Assembly (NCBI RefSeq): GCF_003711515.1
Contig: NW_021167087.1
Span: forward strand, 1,546,799 to 1,610,798
Length of the DNA stretch: 64,000 nt
From: Sodiomyces alkalinus F11
Lineage: Eukaryota > Ascomycota > Sordariomycetes > Glomerellales > Plectosphaerellaceae
Direction: 5' to 3'
Part shown: positions 32,555 through 45,473 of the stretch, piece by piece
Layout of the letters: the number at the start of each line of letters is the position of its first letter
Numbering within the stretch: position 1 is the stretch's first letter
Notes under the pieces: model-generated
Told to the model about the DNA's origin: nothing
Seen by the model: the letters and a program-made list of their open reading frames with translations, nothing else
The model's database searches: none
Program-made: the position numbers and the translations under genes

Positions 32555-35500
32555 CGTAACGGCGGTTCAGGGCAGTGTGCATAGCTTGTCATGCTTGCAG
32601 AAATGCCGATTTCGCCGCCTGTGGTCGCAACAGAGAAATCGTCCTGCTGTACACTTGTAGGGATCGTCGTTGTCGCGATCTCCTCCTCAATTTGTTCCTT
32701 CTGCGGTGGCCACTGATGCCCACCCCCGCGTTCACCCCAGTTCAAGAGGAATGGGGCACGCTGCGAGGAACATCTGACATGCATATTTTCACTCAGAACC
32801 TGCGATGCTATGCCATGTTGTGCTACAGTCTGGACCTATGGTCGCGACCGAATCAATGAGCTGGTATGGCATAAACCCCTGGCCCATCCACTTGTTGAAA
32901 GGGCGATTAGGCGATTGGGCGAACTGTGAGAGGGAGACAATAATCGCAGCACGGTAGACCAACAGGAATTACCTCGAGCTGAGAGTACAGTTCAGAACAG
33001 CTCAACAGAGGATTGGACCGCCGCGCCGCGCCACCTTGTGGCTGCAACCACCATTGGCCGGTTTATAGGCGATATTGAATGATATCAGCAAGCACGAAGT
33101 ATTCACATGCACTCTGCGTACTTATGACAGGTATAAAGCAAGTCAGCTGAGGGCGGCTGTAGTCAGAATAACGATTCTCCCTCCCGCCATGGTGGACGAT
33201 GCCGAGGGAAGAATCGAGAAGACAAAGGAGCCCAGGAAGGGATTCTGCACTCAATGTGCGTACGTGAGTGATGCCTGCACCACGATGCTCACATTCTCTC
33301 GAATCCCACACGCAACAGTGGCATGGGAATACTTACCACATGTAGTGTCGCAATCCTGACTTTCCTCCACGTAATTATTCAACTTCGTGAGCAGTCGGCT
33401 CTTATGGGACCTCTGCGAGCGATACGAACATGGACATCGGGGTGGACTGGGTGCTGACAAATACCGTGGCGGTTGATGGTATCCGCCCTTGTTCCTCTTC
33501 CTGTTTTGGGGCCTTTTTTTTTTCTTCTTTTTTTCTCCCTGCCCTCATTTGAGGTCCATCCTCCCATTTCTGAGGCTATTACGAGATCACAGACCAGCGC
33601 GACTTGCCATTTGACCTAAATATGACCCGAAGAGCACTACTCCACATACCAGTTGGGCCAACAGTACCTTATTAGGTACGTAAAAATGCCTTTTCTCGTA
33701 AGTACTTCGTAACATCCGAGTAACGTCAAGCACCTTTTCTCGGCCTTTTTTTTTTTTTGCGACTGGTCTGGAGAATGATGATGAGGACGGCCGTTAAGCC
33801 AAAATTACTAGATTATGATTAATGTTGTCAAGTAATAAATGAGACCCATTTCGAACTGCTTATCAGGAGCTGAAACCGAAATGGGACATTTATTAACGAA
33901 TGTAGGTATTATTATCCCCCGCGGGTGCTGAGTTGACTGATACCAGCCAGGCCAAACGCTCTGTCCCCGCTGTCCCATGAATATCGTAGAGAGACACCAT
34001 TATCATTATTTTAGAGCGGCAATAATTAGGGGCAGTATGAAATGGATTTGCCAGGGGCTCTTGTCGGACCTCTGTCTTGGTGAAACAAAAGGGGACTGTG
34101 CACAAAGGACACACGAAGGACGGTTTATCTCGAGTGCCAAGGACGTCCAGAGCGTGGGGGATCGGACTTTTTTCTTCCCCCCCCCCTTCCCCAACCGACC
34201 GGCCAAAAGGTGGTCCTTCTTCTCTTCCATCAATAATAAAAGGTACATCGCAGTCTCATGTATATATACGCCAATTGGCTCACTGCATTCGGCGCCTTGA
34301 TGTGTATATAGTACGAACCGAATTGTCCCTGACTTGCGGGAATAACAGGCTACCCGGAACGTCCGACTACCCTACCTCAATGAGACACGTGGAGGGTGAA
34401 AGACAAATTGGCTACTTTAGTCTAAGGAAAAATGAAGGTTAGACTGGCCAAGGGCCACGGAAAAAAGACAAAGGAGTCGAGCCTCGTGGCCGACTGCGCT
34501 TTTTTTCTCGACTCCCTTCAATTTTCCTCTCACTGTTTCCTCGTTCTCCCATCTTCAAAAATGAAGCTTTAACTTGGGCTTTCTTTTCCGTGTTGAAGAA
34601 ACCCCATTACACCCTGTTCTGCCAAGTTGCCAATGCTCGATTCTCCTCATCCATGTCCCCCCGGGCTGGGCGTGTGGGCACTTGCCCGATTGCGAAAGCC
34701 AAGACATACCAAGACTACGGTGCAGCCTATGCGAGTACGTTTTCTCCCCTACGCCAAGGCTTGGCCGTGTCAAGTGGCCTACACGTAGTTGGCTGGCCTG
34801 TTTCTCCCTGTAGGTTCGTGCCCCGTTTCTCTCCCGGCAGTCATGTCATGGACCAGCTCCAGCGCTCAGCATTGCCCAGCGTTTCCCGTTGATCGCTGGG
34901 CAGGTTTCGTACAACGTAGTCAGTCCCCAGGGAAATACGATGTCGAGGGGACTGGACTGAGACAGCAGTCATCACGAGCACGACCTATCGCAGCTATCAC
35001 GCCGATAGTGACCATCGTACTAGTAGGCGATTAATCTGCTGGACATATCATTTCCGTGACGATAAGAACAGGGACGGTCGATTGGGTTCTCCATCAGCAC
35101 GCTTAGTCGGACCTTGTCCTCCCGTTCGAAGCAACTTGTGGTTTGCGAAGACATCGATGAAGATCGAACCTCCTCGAGTCGTTGAATTGTTGAGACACTC
35201 CGAGTCTGTGATTCGCGACACTCGAGCCCCTGCTCGGGGCATATCGTAGCTGTGGCAGCACCGAGGGCGTCTGCCACGCAGCACGGGCCTGTTGGGGTAT
35301 GGTTTCCCTACTCATGTACGTATTTAGAATCGCACATGAAATGGACAGGAAGGAGATCATCAGACACAAGACAGGGAACATACGCCACGCAGGGCGTATC
35401 ATCGGTAGTCGGAATCCGACAACAAATACCATCGCTTGGCCACGAAACAAGTCGATATCCACCGAACGGGGCTACCCGACGAGACACATACGGCGTTTGG

Positions 35501-36762
35501 GACTCATTCCATGAGAGAGAGGACACTCATTCCATCGCGACGAGCTACCTACAGGCCTTCCCGGCCACATCCTTGCGGTCCATCGCACTCCCGTCTCGGC
35601 CTCCCCCTGGTGGGGTAGGATCTACATATGGCAAATCGCCATAGCCACATCACCACCCCATCATCCATCTTCAAGGGAGGAAACGAGCCGCCCAGACCCA
35701 GACCCTTCAAAACAACAGGCAGCCAAGACCACAAACCCGCCTACAATTCATCATAAACATTCCTGCTGCTGCGTCTTGCTGCCTTCTATCATCTTCCCTA
35801 TTTATTGATTACCTGTTAGAACCCCTGACCCGACCCGCCCTGCCCGAGCGATTGAACCCTACCGACAGTGACGCCACAGACCTATTCCGCACCGTCCCGC
35901 GATTCTGACCCTCTCAACAGTCAAAGAAAGGGTCAGGTTTGGGTCAGGCCCAAGCCTTGGTAGGGAGTCTTTGAAGAGCGGTCGCTGGACGAACCGCTGA
36001 CCAACTGCCGCCTCGATTAAACCATTATTCACGCGGCAGCTTGGTTCTTCAAAAGAAGGGAATCCAGCAGGACCTGGTTGCCTTTCGTCGTCTTCCCCTG
36101 CAGTAATCTGCTCTGGAGGGTCTCTGGACTGTCTCAGCTGCACTGCCATCCAGATACAGTTGAACTCGCTTCCACATTGGCATCGCGTTCTCCATCTCTC
36201 AAAAGGTAGGTACGAATAATTACCGAGGAGATAATTCTGCTGGCTTGGCATTCGTCCCCACCTTAGTTAATTGCTTCAAAGAATCCATCCGCAGGCTCCA
36301 CCTTCCTGGATCGCTCCCCACGCTCCGCCTCAATAACTCCCCCAGACTAATTTATTACTTTGCTATTACTAGGCGTGTTTTCCACAGCACGCTCTCTTGC
36401 GTCGCCGTTTTCCATCTTCGCCTCCACTCCCAACACCCCTTCAGGCCCCCGGCCGCCGCCTCTTTCCGCCAGCAACCATCATTCCTTTTGTTTTTGCATC
36501 AACTTCACTTTGCATCGATTGCACCGCGCAGACTTTGACAGTCTTTCTATGCATAGGCCTGCCGTGCCTAGCCCCCCGCGCGCGTCTGCACGAAGCATAT
36601 TGCGATTATCTTGGGCCACAATCGAGAGACTTTAATCATTGTCGACAGAAAAAGCACCAACAGCGACGCGCACCTCAACCCTTCCAAGCCCAATAAAGAA
36701 AAGAAAATAAAAAAAAAATAAAAAAGAGAGACGGATAGATTCTTCCTCTAAGATTGCCCGTC
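32555..36762. other. Intergenic, 4.2 kb without recognisable genes
   Basis: This is the longest gene-free stretch. All frames are short and motif-free. There is a poly-T at 33747-33758, a TACTTCGTA at 33703-33711 next to GGTACG, and a pyrimidine-rich final 500 bp (36250-36700) that looks like the promoter and leader of the antiporter gene. I see no transposon remnant or RNA gene. Confidence 0.55.
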
Positions 36763-39002
36763 ATGGTGGACCTCAACCTTTCCGACCTCAATACCATCAT
36801 CGCCCTCTTTGGTACGTTAAAAGAGCCAAGACTCAAATCCCGCATCATCCAGGCCTTGGCATGGCAGGCATGGTGTCCCAATACTGACGCTGCACCACAG
36901 GTCTTTACGTCGTTCTCTACGGCATCCTGTCGGTCAAGATCAAGAATGTGTGGTATCTGGGTGAAGCATGTATGTTTCTGGCGTTACCTCCCATTTCCTT
37001 TGCAGATGGATTTTCACTGTTTTTTTCTTCTTCTTTTTTTCTTTTTTTTCTTTCTTTCCTTTTCTTTTGTCCTCCAGTGTTCAACATCTTCCCACAGCCT
37101 CACCCTTCAACTCTGACACTCTCATCTCCAGTACCTGCCATCATGATTGGCATCTTCTTCGGTCCCATAGCGGCAAGGTATATCGTTCCGGACAGATGGG
37201 GAGGTGCAGTGCCGTATCAGACATCCGAAATTACGCTGGTATGTACTGGTAGCTCCTCAGTGCTAAGAGGGTATGTGTGGATCTGTCGCTAACTCAATTT
37301 GCCTCAGGGCTTCACGCGGGTCATGATTGGTATCCAGCTCATCATTGCCGGCTACCAGCTGCCTGCCAAGTATCAGCAAGCCCGCTGGAAGGACATGCTG
37401 CTCGTCTTGATCCCCGTCATGACCATGATGTGGCTTTGCACTACGGCCTGCGTTCTCGCAACGATCCCCAAGCTTTCCCTTTTGTCTGCTATGGTAATCG
37501 CCGCCTGCGTTACCTGTACAGACCCCGTGCTCTCCCAAGCAGTGGCCAAGGGCCCCTTCTCTGACAAATATGTTGCGCGTCCTGTCCGTGAGATGATTTC
37601 TTCCGAAGCTGGCCTCAACGATGGGTTTGGCTTTCCATTTCTCATGCTCGCAACCTATCTCATGCGCCATGCCAGTGACGTCCAAGTTGAACCCGTCGAG
37701 GGTCACGGAGGCGGGATTCATCCTCGAGCCGGAGACGTCGGGCGACTAGGAGGCGGCGTTGGTGTTGCCATTAAGAACTGGGTTCTTTACACCATGCTCT
37801 ACTACGTCATCTTGGGCGCCATTTACGGCGCCGTAGTCGGTACCCTCGCGCGCTATGCGTTGAAGTACTCGCTCCGGAGGTGAGCCATCGGTCCGCTTTG
37901 TCCCATTTCACGAAGACAATAACTCTGACCAGTTGTTTTCTTCTTCTCCTTTTTTACAGGAAGTGGATTGATAGCGAAAGCTATCTGTTGGTTCCCATGG
38001 CGCTTGGCGTACGTGCAGCCCNNNNNNNNNNNNNNNNNNNNNNNNNCCCCCCCAATTCATTCCCTGGAGCACAGCTGTCCTGTGCCTTTCGTGCCCAAAG
38101 CTTGTGGCTGACACTTTGCTCCTTCCTCGCTCTAGCTCTTCTGCATTGGCAGTGCTGGCCTCTTTGGCAGCAATGATCTGATTGCCGCTTTCGCTGCTGG
38201 CAGCGCACTTAACTGGGATGGAGAGTATTTGGCTGAAACGCTTAAGCGGCACGACGAAGTCAACTCCAGTATTGATGTGCTCCTCAACTTTGGCGGCTTT
38301 ATCTATCTGGGCAGCATTTTCCCCTGGAACGATTTTCAGTCTGAAGCTACCGGCATCACATATGGTCGCCTCGTCGGGCTGGGTTTTCTCGTCCTCATTT
38401 TCCGCCGAATTCCAGCCATCATGCTCACGTACAAGCTGATGCCGCACTCCATCCGGACCTGGAAAGAGGCCTTGTTCGTGGGCTACTTTGGCCCCATCGG
38501 CGTGGGCGCAGCCTTTTACATCGAGCACACCCGACATGTGTTCCCCAGGCTCGACGAGACCAACGACACGGAGGTCAATGACTTGCTGCGCGCCATGGGC
38601 CCTGTTGTGTACTGGCTCGCCTTCTTCTCTATTGTTGTCCACGGCCTGTCGATCCCCCTCCTCGAACGAACCTACAACTGGATGGGCGTGCAGCCGATCC
38701 AGGACGATGCCGTGGAGATGCGGCGGAAGTCGATCCACGTCGCTGCGCCGCCCAACGCCGTCGAGGGCGACAAGGAGACGTTCATTGCCTACAATCGCTT
38801 CTCGCGGCCCGTCTTCAACAACTCCCAGCTACCCGACTGGCGCGACGAGTACCCGGAACCAAGACCGTCGGGTGACCTTGAGAGACGGAAGTCGGAAAGC
38901 GGGCTCTCACCAGCCCTCGCCACCCCCGCCCCGCGGCACCGCAGCCGCAGCAGGAGCACAATACGCTTCGTGGAAAGGCGTGGGGCCAGCGTCGGGGTCT
39001 AG
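36763..39002 (+). CDS. nha1: Plasma-membrane Na+(K+)/H+ antiporter, NHA1/SOD2 type
   Basis: Six exons are proposed: 36763-36811, 36901-36969, 37132-37238, 37308-37879, 37960-38008 and 38136-39002. They sum to 1713 nt (570 aa). The frame joins give ALFGLYVVLYGILSVKIKNVW, GEALPAIMIGIFFGP and TLGFTRVMIGIQLIIAGYQL. The ion-binding core shows CTDPVLSQAVAKGPF and the SSEAGLNDGFGFPF motif, characteristic of fungal NHA1 antiporters. About 12 membrane helices are followed by a hydrophilic, Arg/Ser-rich tail of about 120 residues, short compared with yeast Nha1. The protein exports Na+, Li+ and K+ in exchange for protons and so controls salt tolerance and pH. Intron 5 contains a 25-N assembly gap, but exons on both sides join cleanly (PMALG|LFCIGSAGLFGSND). 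Assignment is firm. Confidence 0.93.
38022..38046. other. Assembly gap of 25 N inside an intron
   Basis: The gap is flanked by CCC on the left and a run of seven C on the right. The coding sequence is not affected. Confidence 0.98.
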
Positions 39003-39992
39003 CAACCCAAGGTACCAATGGGCTCTTCTCTTACGACGTGTGTTCTTGGAGGAGGGGTCATTTGGAAGCCACTCAAGAGTCCCTCACACAATGAAATTTC
39101 TTTGCGATGGCGCCAAAGCCGATTGTCAGCCTGGGGGTCAATGAGATGTATCCCAAGGCATAATAAGGTACATATCATGCTAGTTTGAGGAGGCGTCTAC
39201 CAGCCTTTACCAAGCTGCCAATTGGCAAGGCCTCTGTGGGTGGGCTCTTCGGTGTTCCCAGATTGTGGCTAGCTAGGCGTTTACTGGAGTAGACGGAGTT
39301 TTTATATTGGTTTCTTTGTAAGACCAGACTAGCAAGCGACTTATTTGCACCTAGGTAGAGATCAGAAGGTACGCTAGAGCTAAAGAGAACTAGGATCTTA
39401 ACATGAAGAATCACAGAAGATAACAGCCTTGCAAATGTTATTCGGGCTCTCATTGTGTCTGGATCTAATAGGGCTCAGTCTTGTCTCGTCTCTCCTTGGA
39501 TTAGTAATGGCGGCAAGGTAGAGTTGATGTATGAGTACCTAGGTACGTACCTTAGACTCGCCGTCCAACTTTCGACCGAGTGCTTTTGGGCTGAAGTGGA
39601 TGAGGGCATTATAGTAGAGAAATATCCCCTGGATGTCATTGTTAATACCTACCTACCTTAGGTAGGTGGTTATATTAAACTTCGTTTCTCGAAGAATTGG
39701 AACTTCCACGATTCCAGGGACCCGAAAGCTTTTCTTCCTGCTATTTCCTGTTTTGGTTAGATCCAATAAACGGGGTGGCAGTGATCAGGTTCTTCCCAAC
39801 GCTTTATCGATAAGATAATTTTTTTTGGGCAATTTTTTCCATCCTCCCATCGGTCTAACGCCCTGGGTAGGGAACTGAGGTAACTCCGTACATGACACCT
39901 CCAACACCGCTCCCACCTCTAACCACGCCTTCTTGATTCTGCATTGCAACTGTCATTGACCGGTTTCTTCAGTCTTGTATATAGATACGACA
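39003..39992. other. Intergenic between NHA1 and DBP3
   Basis: There is no gene. It contains TACCTAGGTACGTACCTTAG near 39537 and an interrupted palindrome CCTACC-TTA-GGTAGG at about 39651-39665. Confidence 0.55.
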
Positions 39993-42003
39993 ATGGCGGC
40001 GACAAAGCGGTTAGTATCCGACCGCGACGCGGGTGGTGACGTCGCGGGACCCAGCAAGAAACAGAAAGTCTCAAAGGCGTCTTCTGTGAGCGAGAAAGAC
40101 GATGGTGCTGCTGCTACGAATATAGAAAAGAAGCAGAAGAAGAAGGAAAAGAAAGAGAAGAAAGAAAATAAAGAAAAGCGAGAGGAGGGAGGAGATTCGA
40201 AGGATAAGGAGGAGAGGAGAAAGGAAAAGGAGGAGGAGAAGAAGAAGAGAAAGGAGGCGAAGCGCGAAAAGAAGAGACAGGAGGAAGAGCAGAAACAGGG
40301 TCAGGAAGCTTCTCCTAAGGATATATCTAACACAGAAGAACACCCCGAGAAAGAACGTTCGGAGGAGAAGAAGGAAAAGAAGGAGAAAAAGAAAAAGGCA
40401 AAGAAGGATAAGAGCGAGAAGAGCGAGGCCACAACCTCTAAGGCGAATGGAGGAGATACCGAAGGATCTCCAGCACAAAACGGGACGCAGGCACACAACG
40501 GCGCTTACAAACAAACCCCATCTCTGTCGGCGCTTCCTCAATCCGTCATCGACGCCTTCCTGGCCGAACAATCCATCTCCATCGACGATCCCCACAACAC
40601 GTCCCCATCTCCTCGGCCAGTCTTGGGCTTCGAGCACCTTCCGTCCACCGATCTCCTTCGCAAGTCACCCTTCGCGGCGTACAAGACTCCGACGCCCATT
40701 CAGGCTGCCTCGTGGCCCTTTACCCTGTCCGGGCGCGATGTAATCGGCGTCGCGGAGACCGGCTCCGGCAAGACCATGGCCTTTGCGCTCCCCTGCGTCG
40801 AGAGCATCCTGAAAATCAAGAACCGCTCCATCAAAGCCGTCGTCGTCTCTCCGACCCGCGAACTGGCCATGCAGACGCACGAGCAGACCGTCCAGCTGGC
40901 GTCCCACGTAGGTCTCAAGTGCGTGTGCATCTACGGCGGCGCCTCCAAGGACGAGCAGCGCACCGCCCTCCGCAAGGGCGCCGATATCATCATCGCGACG
41001 CCCGGACGGCTCCGGGACTTCATGTCCGACGGCACCATCTCGCTGGCGGACGCCCGTTTCGCCGTCCTGGACGAGGCCGACCGCATGCTGGACAAGGGGT
41101 TCGAGGACGACATCAAGGACATCCTCGGCTCCATGGCCCCGCGGGAGGCCCGCCAGACGCTCATGTTCACGGCGACCTGGCCCGCGTCCGTGCGTACGCT
41201 GGCGGCCACCTTCATGGTCGACCCGGTCAAGATCACGATCGGGTCGAGCGGCAAGGAGACGGCGAATGGCGCCGTGGAGCTGCAGGCCAACTCCCGCATC
41301 ACGCAGCACGTGGAGGTCCTCGACTCGCGCAGCAAGGAGCAGCGTCTCCTGCAGATTCTCAAGAAGTACCACCACGGCGCGGCCAAGGACGATCGCATCT
41401 TGGTCTTCTGCCTGTACAAGAAGGAAGCTACCCGCGTGGAGAATTTCCTGCAGCAGCGCGGCGTCAGTGTATGCGGCATCCACGGTGACCTGAGACAGGA
41501 TCAGAGAACCAGGAGTCTCGAGGCCTTCAAGTCGGGTTCTACGCCCGTGCTGGTTGCCACGGACGTGGCCGCGCGTGGGTTGGATATCCCTGAGGTGAAG
41601 CTCGTCGTGAACGTCACGTTCCCGTTGACCATTGAGGATTATGTCCACCGCATCGGCCGGACTGGTCGCGCGGGCAAGACAGGCGAAGCTATCACGTTCT
41701 TCACGCAACAAGACAAGGCGCATTCTGGCTCGTAAGTAGTCTTCTCTCCTTTTTTTTTCTTTTTTTTTCCTTCTTCTTTTTTCCCCCTTCTTCCCCGCCA
41801 AATTCCCAATCGTACGCATTCGGGTCCTAACAGCGGGCTTTACTTCTAGGTTGATCAACATTCTCAAAGGAGCAAACCAGCCTGTGCCTGATGAGCTGTT
41901 CAAGTTCGGTACCACCGTCAAGAAGAAGGCACATGACACCTACGGCGCATTCTTCAAGGACGTGGACATGACGAAGAAGGCTACGAAGATCGTTTTCGAT
42001 TGA
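39993..42003 (+). CDS. dbp3: DEAD-box ATP-dependent RNA helicase Dbp3
   Basis: Two exons, 39993-41731 and 41850-42003, sum to 1893 nt (630 aa). The N-terminal about 150 residues are a Lys/Glu-rich charged domain made of KKEKK-type repeats, a Dbp3 hallmark. The helicase core follows: Q-motif region with [24 protein letters not shown] (motif I), PTRELA (Ia), [10 protein letters not shown] (II), TATWPASVR (III), and [12 protein letters not shown] and [10 protein letters not shown] (V and VI). The last exon supplies [20 protein letters not shown], the usual C-terminal extension. Dbp3 acts in the nucleolus in early 60S pre-rRNA processing. The ATG at 39993 was preferred because no conserved sequence lies upstream. 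It is convergent with RFT1, whose stop codon is only 105 bp away, so the 3' UTRs probably overlap. Confidence 0.94.
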
Positions 42004-42108
42004 TGATTGGGGGTATCTAAGGGATGAACGGATGAGAACAGAACTTTCCTGGCCGTCTCAAATCTACACCATGGGCCTTTGTTAACAACTCATAACCTCA
42101 GCGTAAAA

Positions 42109-43994
42109 TCATGGTGTTTTTCCCTTTCTGACATACTCGTAACATTGGAGGATGATTCGGCGCTCGCCGAATAGTCTTGTGGATTTTGTCAGTTGTCAAA
42201 ATGCATTCCGTTTTCGTACATAGAAGAGAAAGGAAAAGGGGGGCCCGTGAATGCAACTTACACAAGAAGAACGAATGGAACGGCCGCCACCGCCACCTTC
42301 ACAACGTCTCCCAAGCCACCAGCGCTCCGAGAAGTGACTCCCGTGACATTCCTAATGAGCTGCGGCGCCACAAACATGACAACACCACCTATCGGGGAGG
42401 GCCGTAGCGAGGAGACGGAGAAGGGCACGTTCTGCTCGGCGAAGGAGGAACCAATGAAAGCCAAGCTCCAGATGATGCGGCATGCCATGTTGATGCAGTT
42501 GGCGTAGACGAGGCCGGCGGCACCGAGACCGAGCACGCGGAGGAAGAGGAAGCCGGCGGCGGCAAAGGCGAGGGAGAAGGCGCCCATCCAGGCGGATTGG
42601 CGATGGACTTGGGCCTCGGAGGCGACGGAGGCGACGAAGGCCTCGGCGACCCCGTTGAGGGCTAGTAGTGGGATGTAATAGCAATACGTGGCGAGGACGT
42701 CGCCCGCCCCTTCGCTGGCCCAGCGGCGGCCTGCGATCAGCGAGAGGAGGGGAGGGGCGGCGATGGGCCCGACGCTGACGATGACGGTAGAAAGAAGGAC
42801 GTAGAGTTTGAATACGATGTGGAGGTGTTGGGCGGCTGTACGCACCGCCTCTTTGGATGGCGAGGCAAGGGTGGACTTGCTAGCCGTGTTGGAGGAGGAG
42901 GACTCTGCTCCGCCTTCCTCTTTGGCTTTTCCCTCCTGAGAGGAGAGGAGGCGGCTAAAGTAGGAACGACTGCTTTCCTCGATGGGCTGGAAGACCAGAC
43001 GCGCCAGCAGGCCTCCGTAATTGTTGGCGAGGGCGTAGACGCCCTGGGCCTGCGGGGTGGAGAGGATGGAGACGAGGAAGGTATCGCCTTGGGTCAGGAC
43101 GTGCTTGACGAGGCTCTGGGCCATCATGCTGGAGGCGAGGCTGACGGTGGGACGGTAGAAAAAAGACCAGAGGTAGTGGTCTTTGGCCGCGGTGTCGAGG
43201 TTGGTCAGCTTCCGGGGAAGCAGGGAGAAATCATCGGCGGAGGCAAGGCCGGCGCCAACCCATAAGTAGACCAGGAGGAGGCCAAGGCCGTAGGCCAGCT
43301 GACCAAGGGCGAAGGGGAGAGGCCCCAGGTCGAGGCCGGCACGGGAGGAGACTACGGCGCTGCCGAGTGTGACGACGCAGCGGAAAAAAGTGGAAAGGGA
43401 TTCGGCGGTGGCGCGTGGGCCGAACTGCAAGCGGACCTGCAGTAGGACGAAGACGGGCTCGGACAGGAGTTCCAGGATGGCGGCGATGGCGTAGATGCGG
43501 AGCGAGAGAAGGAAATATGGGGTCGAGGCGAAGATGGAGTCATCCACAGAGGAGAGGTACAGAGCGGCAAGACCCGGAGCGACGAAGGCGCCGAGAAGGA
43601 CGGCCAGATAGCCCAGGTTGACAACGGCCTGATAACTCGTCCCGATGGTGCGTCTGGCGTCTGACGCTGCGGTGTTTGGGCCGGAAGTGGTCGTCTTCTG
43701 ACGCTGAACGGCGACGCGCAGGCTTTCCCTGGCAAAGAAGAGGACGGATAGGTAATACACCTCGAGTTGGGCGGATAAGCCCAGGAGAGAAGCGGTCAGA
43801 TAGCGGAGAAGGAGCTGGTTGGCGATGAAGGTCACGGCACGGGACGCAATCTGAAGAGAGATGAGAAGCGAGGCGCCCCGGACGGCGGCCTTTTCGGTTG
43901 CTCTGTGGGGAGTAGAGCTTGAGGAAGAGGGCGACGGCATAGCGGGTTGTTTACCATCTCGTTTCTTGTCAGGGTTAGATTGCGTCTTCTTCAT
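42109..43994 (-). CDS. rft1: Oligosaccharide translocation protein Rft1
   Basis: Two exons, 43994-42262 and 42175-42109, sum to 1800 nt (599 aa). The frame continues upstream to 44279, but the conserved part begins after MKKTQSNPDKKRDG, so the ATG at 43994 was chosen. The family signature RGASLLISLQIASRAVTF and ANQLLLRYLTASLLG follows, with about 12 to 14 hydrophobic segments typical of the MOP-exporter-like Rft1 fold. The small last exon adds LFGERRIILQCYEYV; without it the protein would end prematurely within the final helix. Rft1 is needed in the ER membrane for placing the Man5GlcNAc2-dolichol donor on the luminal side for N-glycosylation; whether it is itself the flippase is debated. Long Ser/Pro insertions in the N-terminus and in a central loop (SSSNTASKS) are lineage-specific. 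Confidence 0.93.
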
Positions 43995-45473
43995 CTTCGT
44001 CTCCACGGGTGTAGGGATGAGGGTGCGACTTGAAAGTGGTTCATCGGTGGTGTATTGGTTGGGTCTTCGTGGCCGACTCAATGCTCGAGTTGGACGGCGC
44101 GGTCCCTGGCCCGAAGAAGAGACCAGAAAAACGAGTGTCCGATTCACTTCCAGCGTGAAGGATATATCTTGGCGAGATATGTGAAGTTGTTGACAGGTTG
44201 ACCGCGAACCTGTGATGTTGTCAGTTGCCCGAGCCATTGGCAGATGAATCGGTCGTAGGTACCTTGGTAATCTTATCATGTACCTTTAAGTACCTAAGGT
44301 ACCGACCTTAGTCTATGCAACCGTACAGAAAAAGGGATGTTTTGCTGAGCCAAAGACGAAGAAAGACATATCAATACAACAGGTAAGTACCTTAGTAACG
44401 AGTTCAAGACGAGTCGTTGCCATACGGATACGTAAGGTAGGTATCTAACCTTATCCATCCATTCAGTGGGTAAGGTGGCCAACTTGGTGAATTCGGTGGT
44501 TGGTGGTCGTTTATATGTACCATGCTGTCATTGTCACGTACATGTACTATCCATTGGTCGACAAATGTCCCATTAGGTAGATATGTACCAGGTAGGTATT
44601 CCTTGTTCCTAGAGGACCTCGAATCTTATTCGAGGAATCCCGCTCTATTTCTGACCTACTGTTTCCCTATTCAAAGACATTAGGAACATATCTAAAGCCG
44701 TTTCTTATAAGCTGAGAACAGCTTCGACGACTAAAAACGTTGCTAGGAGGAGGTATGTTGGCTGTGGCCTGTGAGATGCAGGCAAAGTACATGTACATCT
44801 GCATGCATTGTGGGTACCTAAGTCTTGGGTGTTCCTTACCGACACAGATTGTCTGAGGCAAGCACACTCCAAAACGGGCCGGTGAACCAGTTCTTGCTCT
44901 GTACTTGGTGGACGTACCTCTTCCTTCCTCTCTCTCTCTCCCCCGCTCCCGCCCTACACAGTCATATACTCTCTTTCTCTCTCACCTGGTCGAACATAGC
45001 TACCTTTCTCTTAAATCTCGCGATTAATTCATTCCCTTTCTTCATTTATTAGGTATATCCAAACAACTAACGCGTCTACATGATTCCTCCCCTTTCCTCA
45101 TCCTTGGATCACCGGCAGCCCCACCTCTTTAGCTGGTCGGTGGCAGGGATCCCTGTCTCACCTGCAAACCGCCTGTAAATCGCTGGCACAACTCCACCTC
45201 GTCGAGTCGCGCGAGTCGTGATCAGGAAACCCCAACCACAGACGAGCCTTGTGTGAAAGAAAATCTTCACACCGACACGAAAACCACCCTACGTCGAACC
45301 GAGCTCGACCCGCTTGCGATATATTCCGGTCCGAGTCCGGCCACGTTTTTTCGTTTTCGCGCGAGACAGCATGGTGCACCACACGAAGCCCCCTTTTCCC
45401 TCGTCGTGTCGATAACACACACACACACACACACACACACGTCCCGCCATGGCCATACCTCGTCCTCGCGGCC
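43995..45473. other. Intergenic between RFT1 and the coiled-coil gene
   Basis: There is no gene. It is dense in GGTACC/TAAGGTA motifs at 44255-44310, 44390-44450 and 44570-44600. A CT-microsatellite-like tract lies at 44920-44945 and a (CA)13 repeat at 45415-45440, just upstream of the next start codon. Confidence 0.6.
45415..45440. repeat. (AC)13 dinucleotide microsatellite
   Basis: The perfect AC repeat lies 34 bp upstream of the ATG chosen for the coiled-coil gene, so probably in its 5' leader. It is likely length-polymorphic. Confidence 0.9.

Noticed and set aside
40665..41939. Minus-strand frame of 424 codons opposite DBP3
   Set aside because: Antisense shadow of the helicase core.
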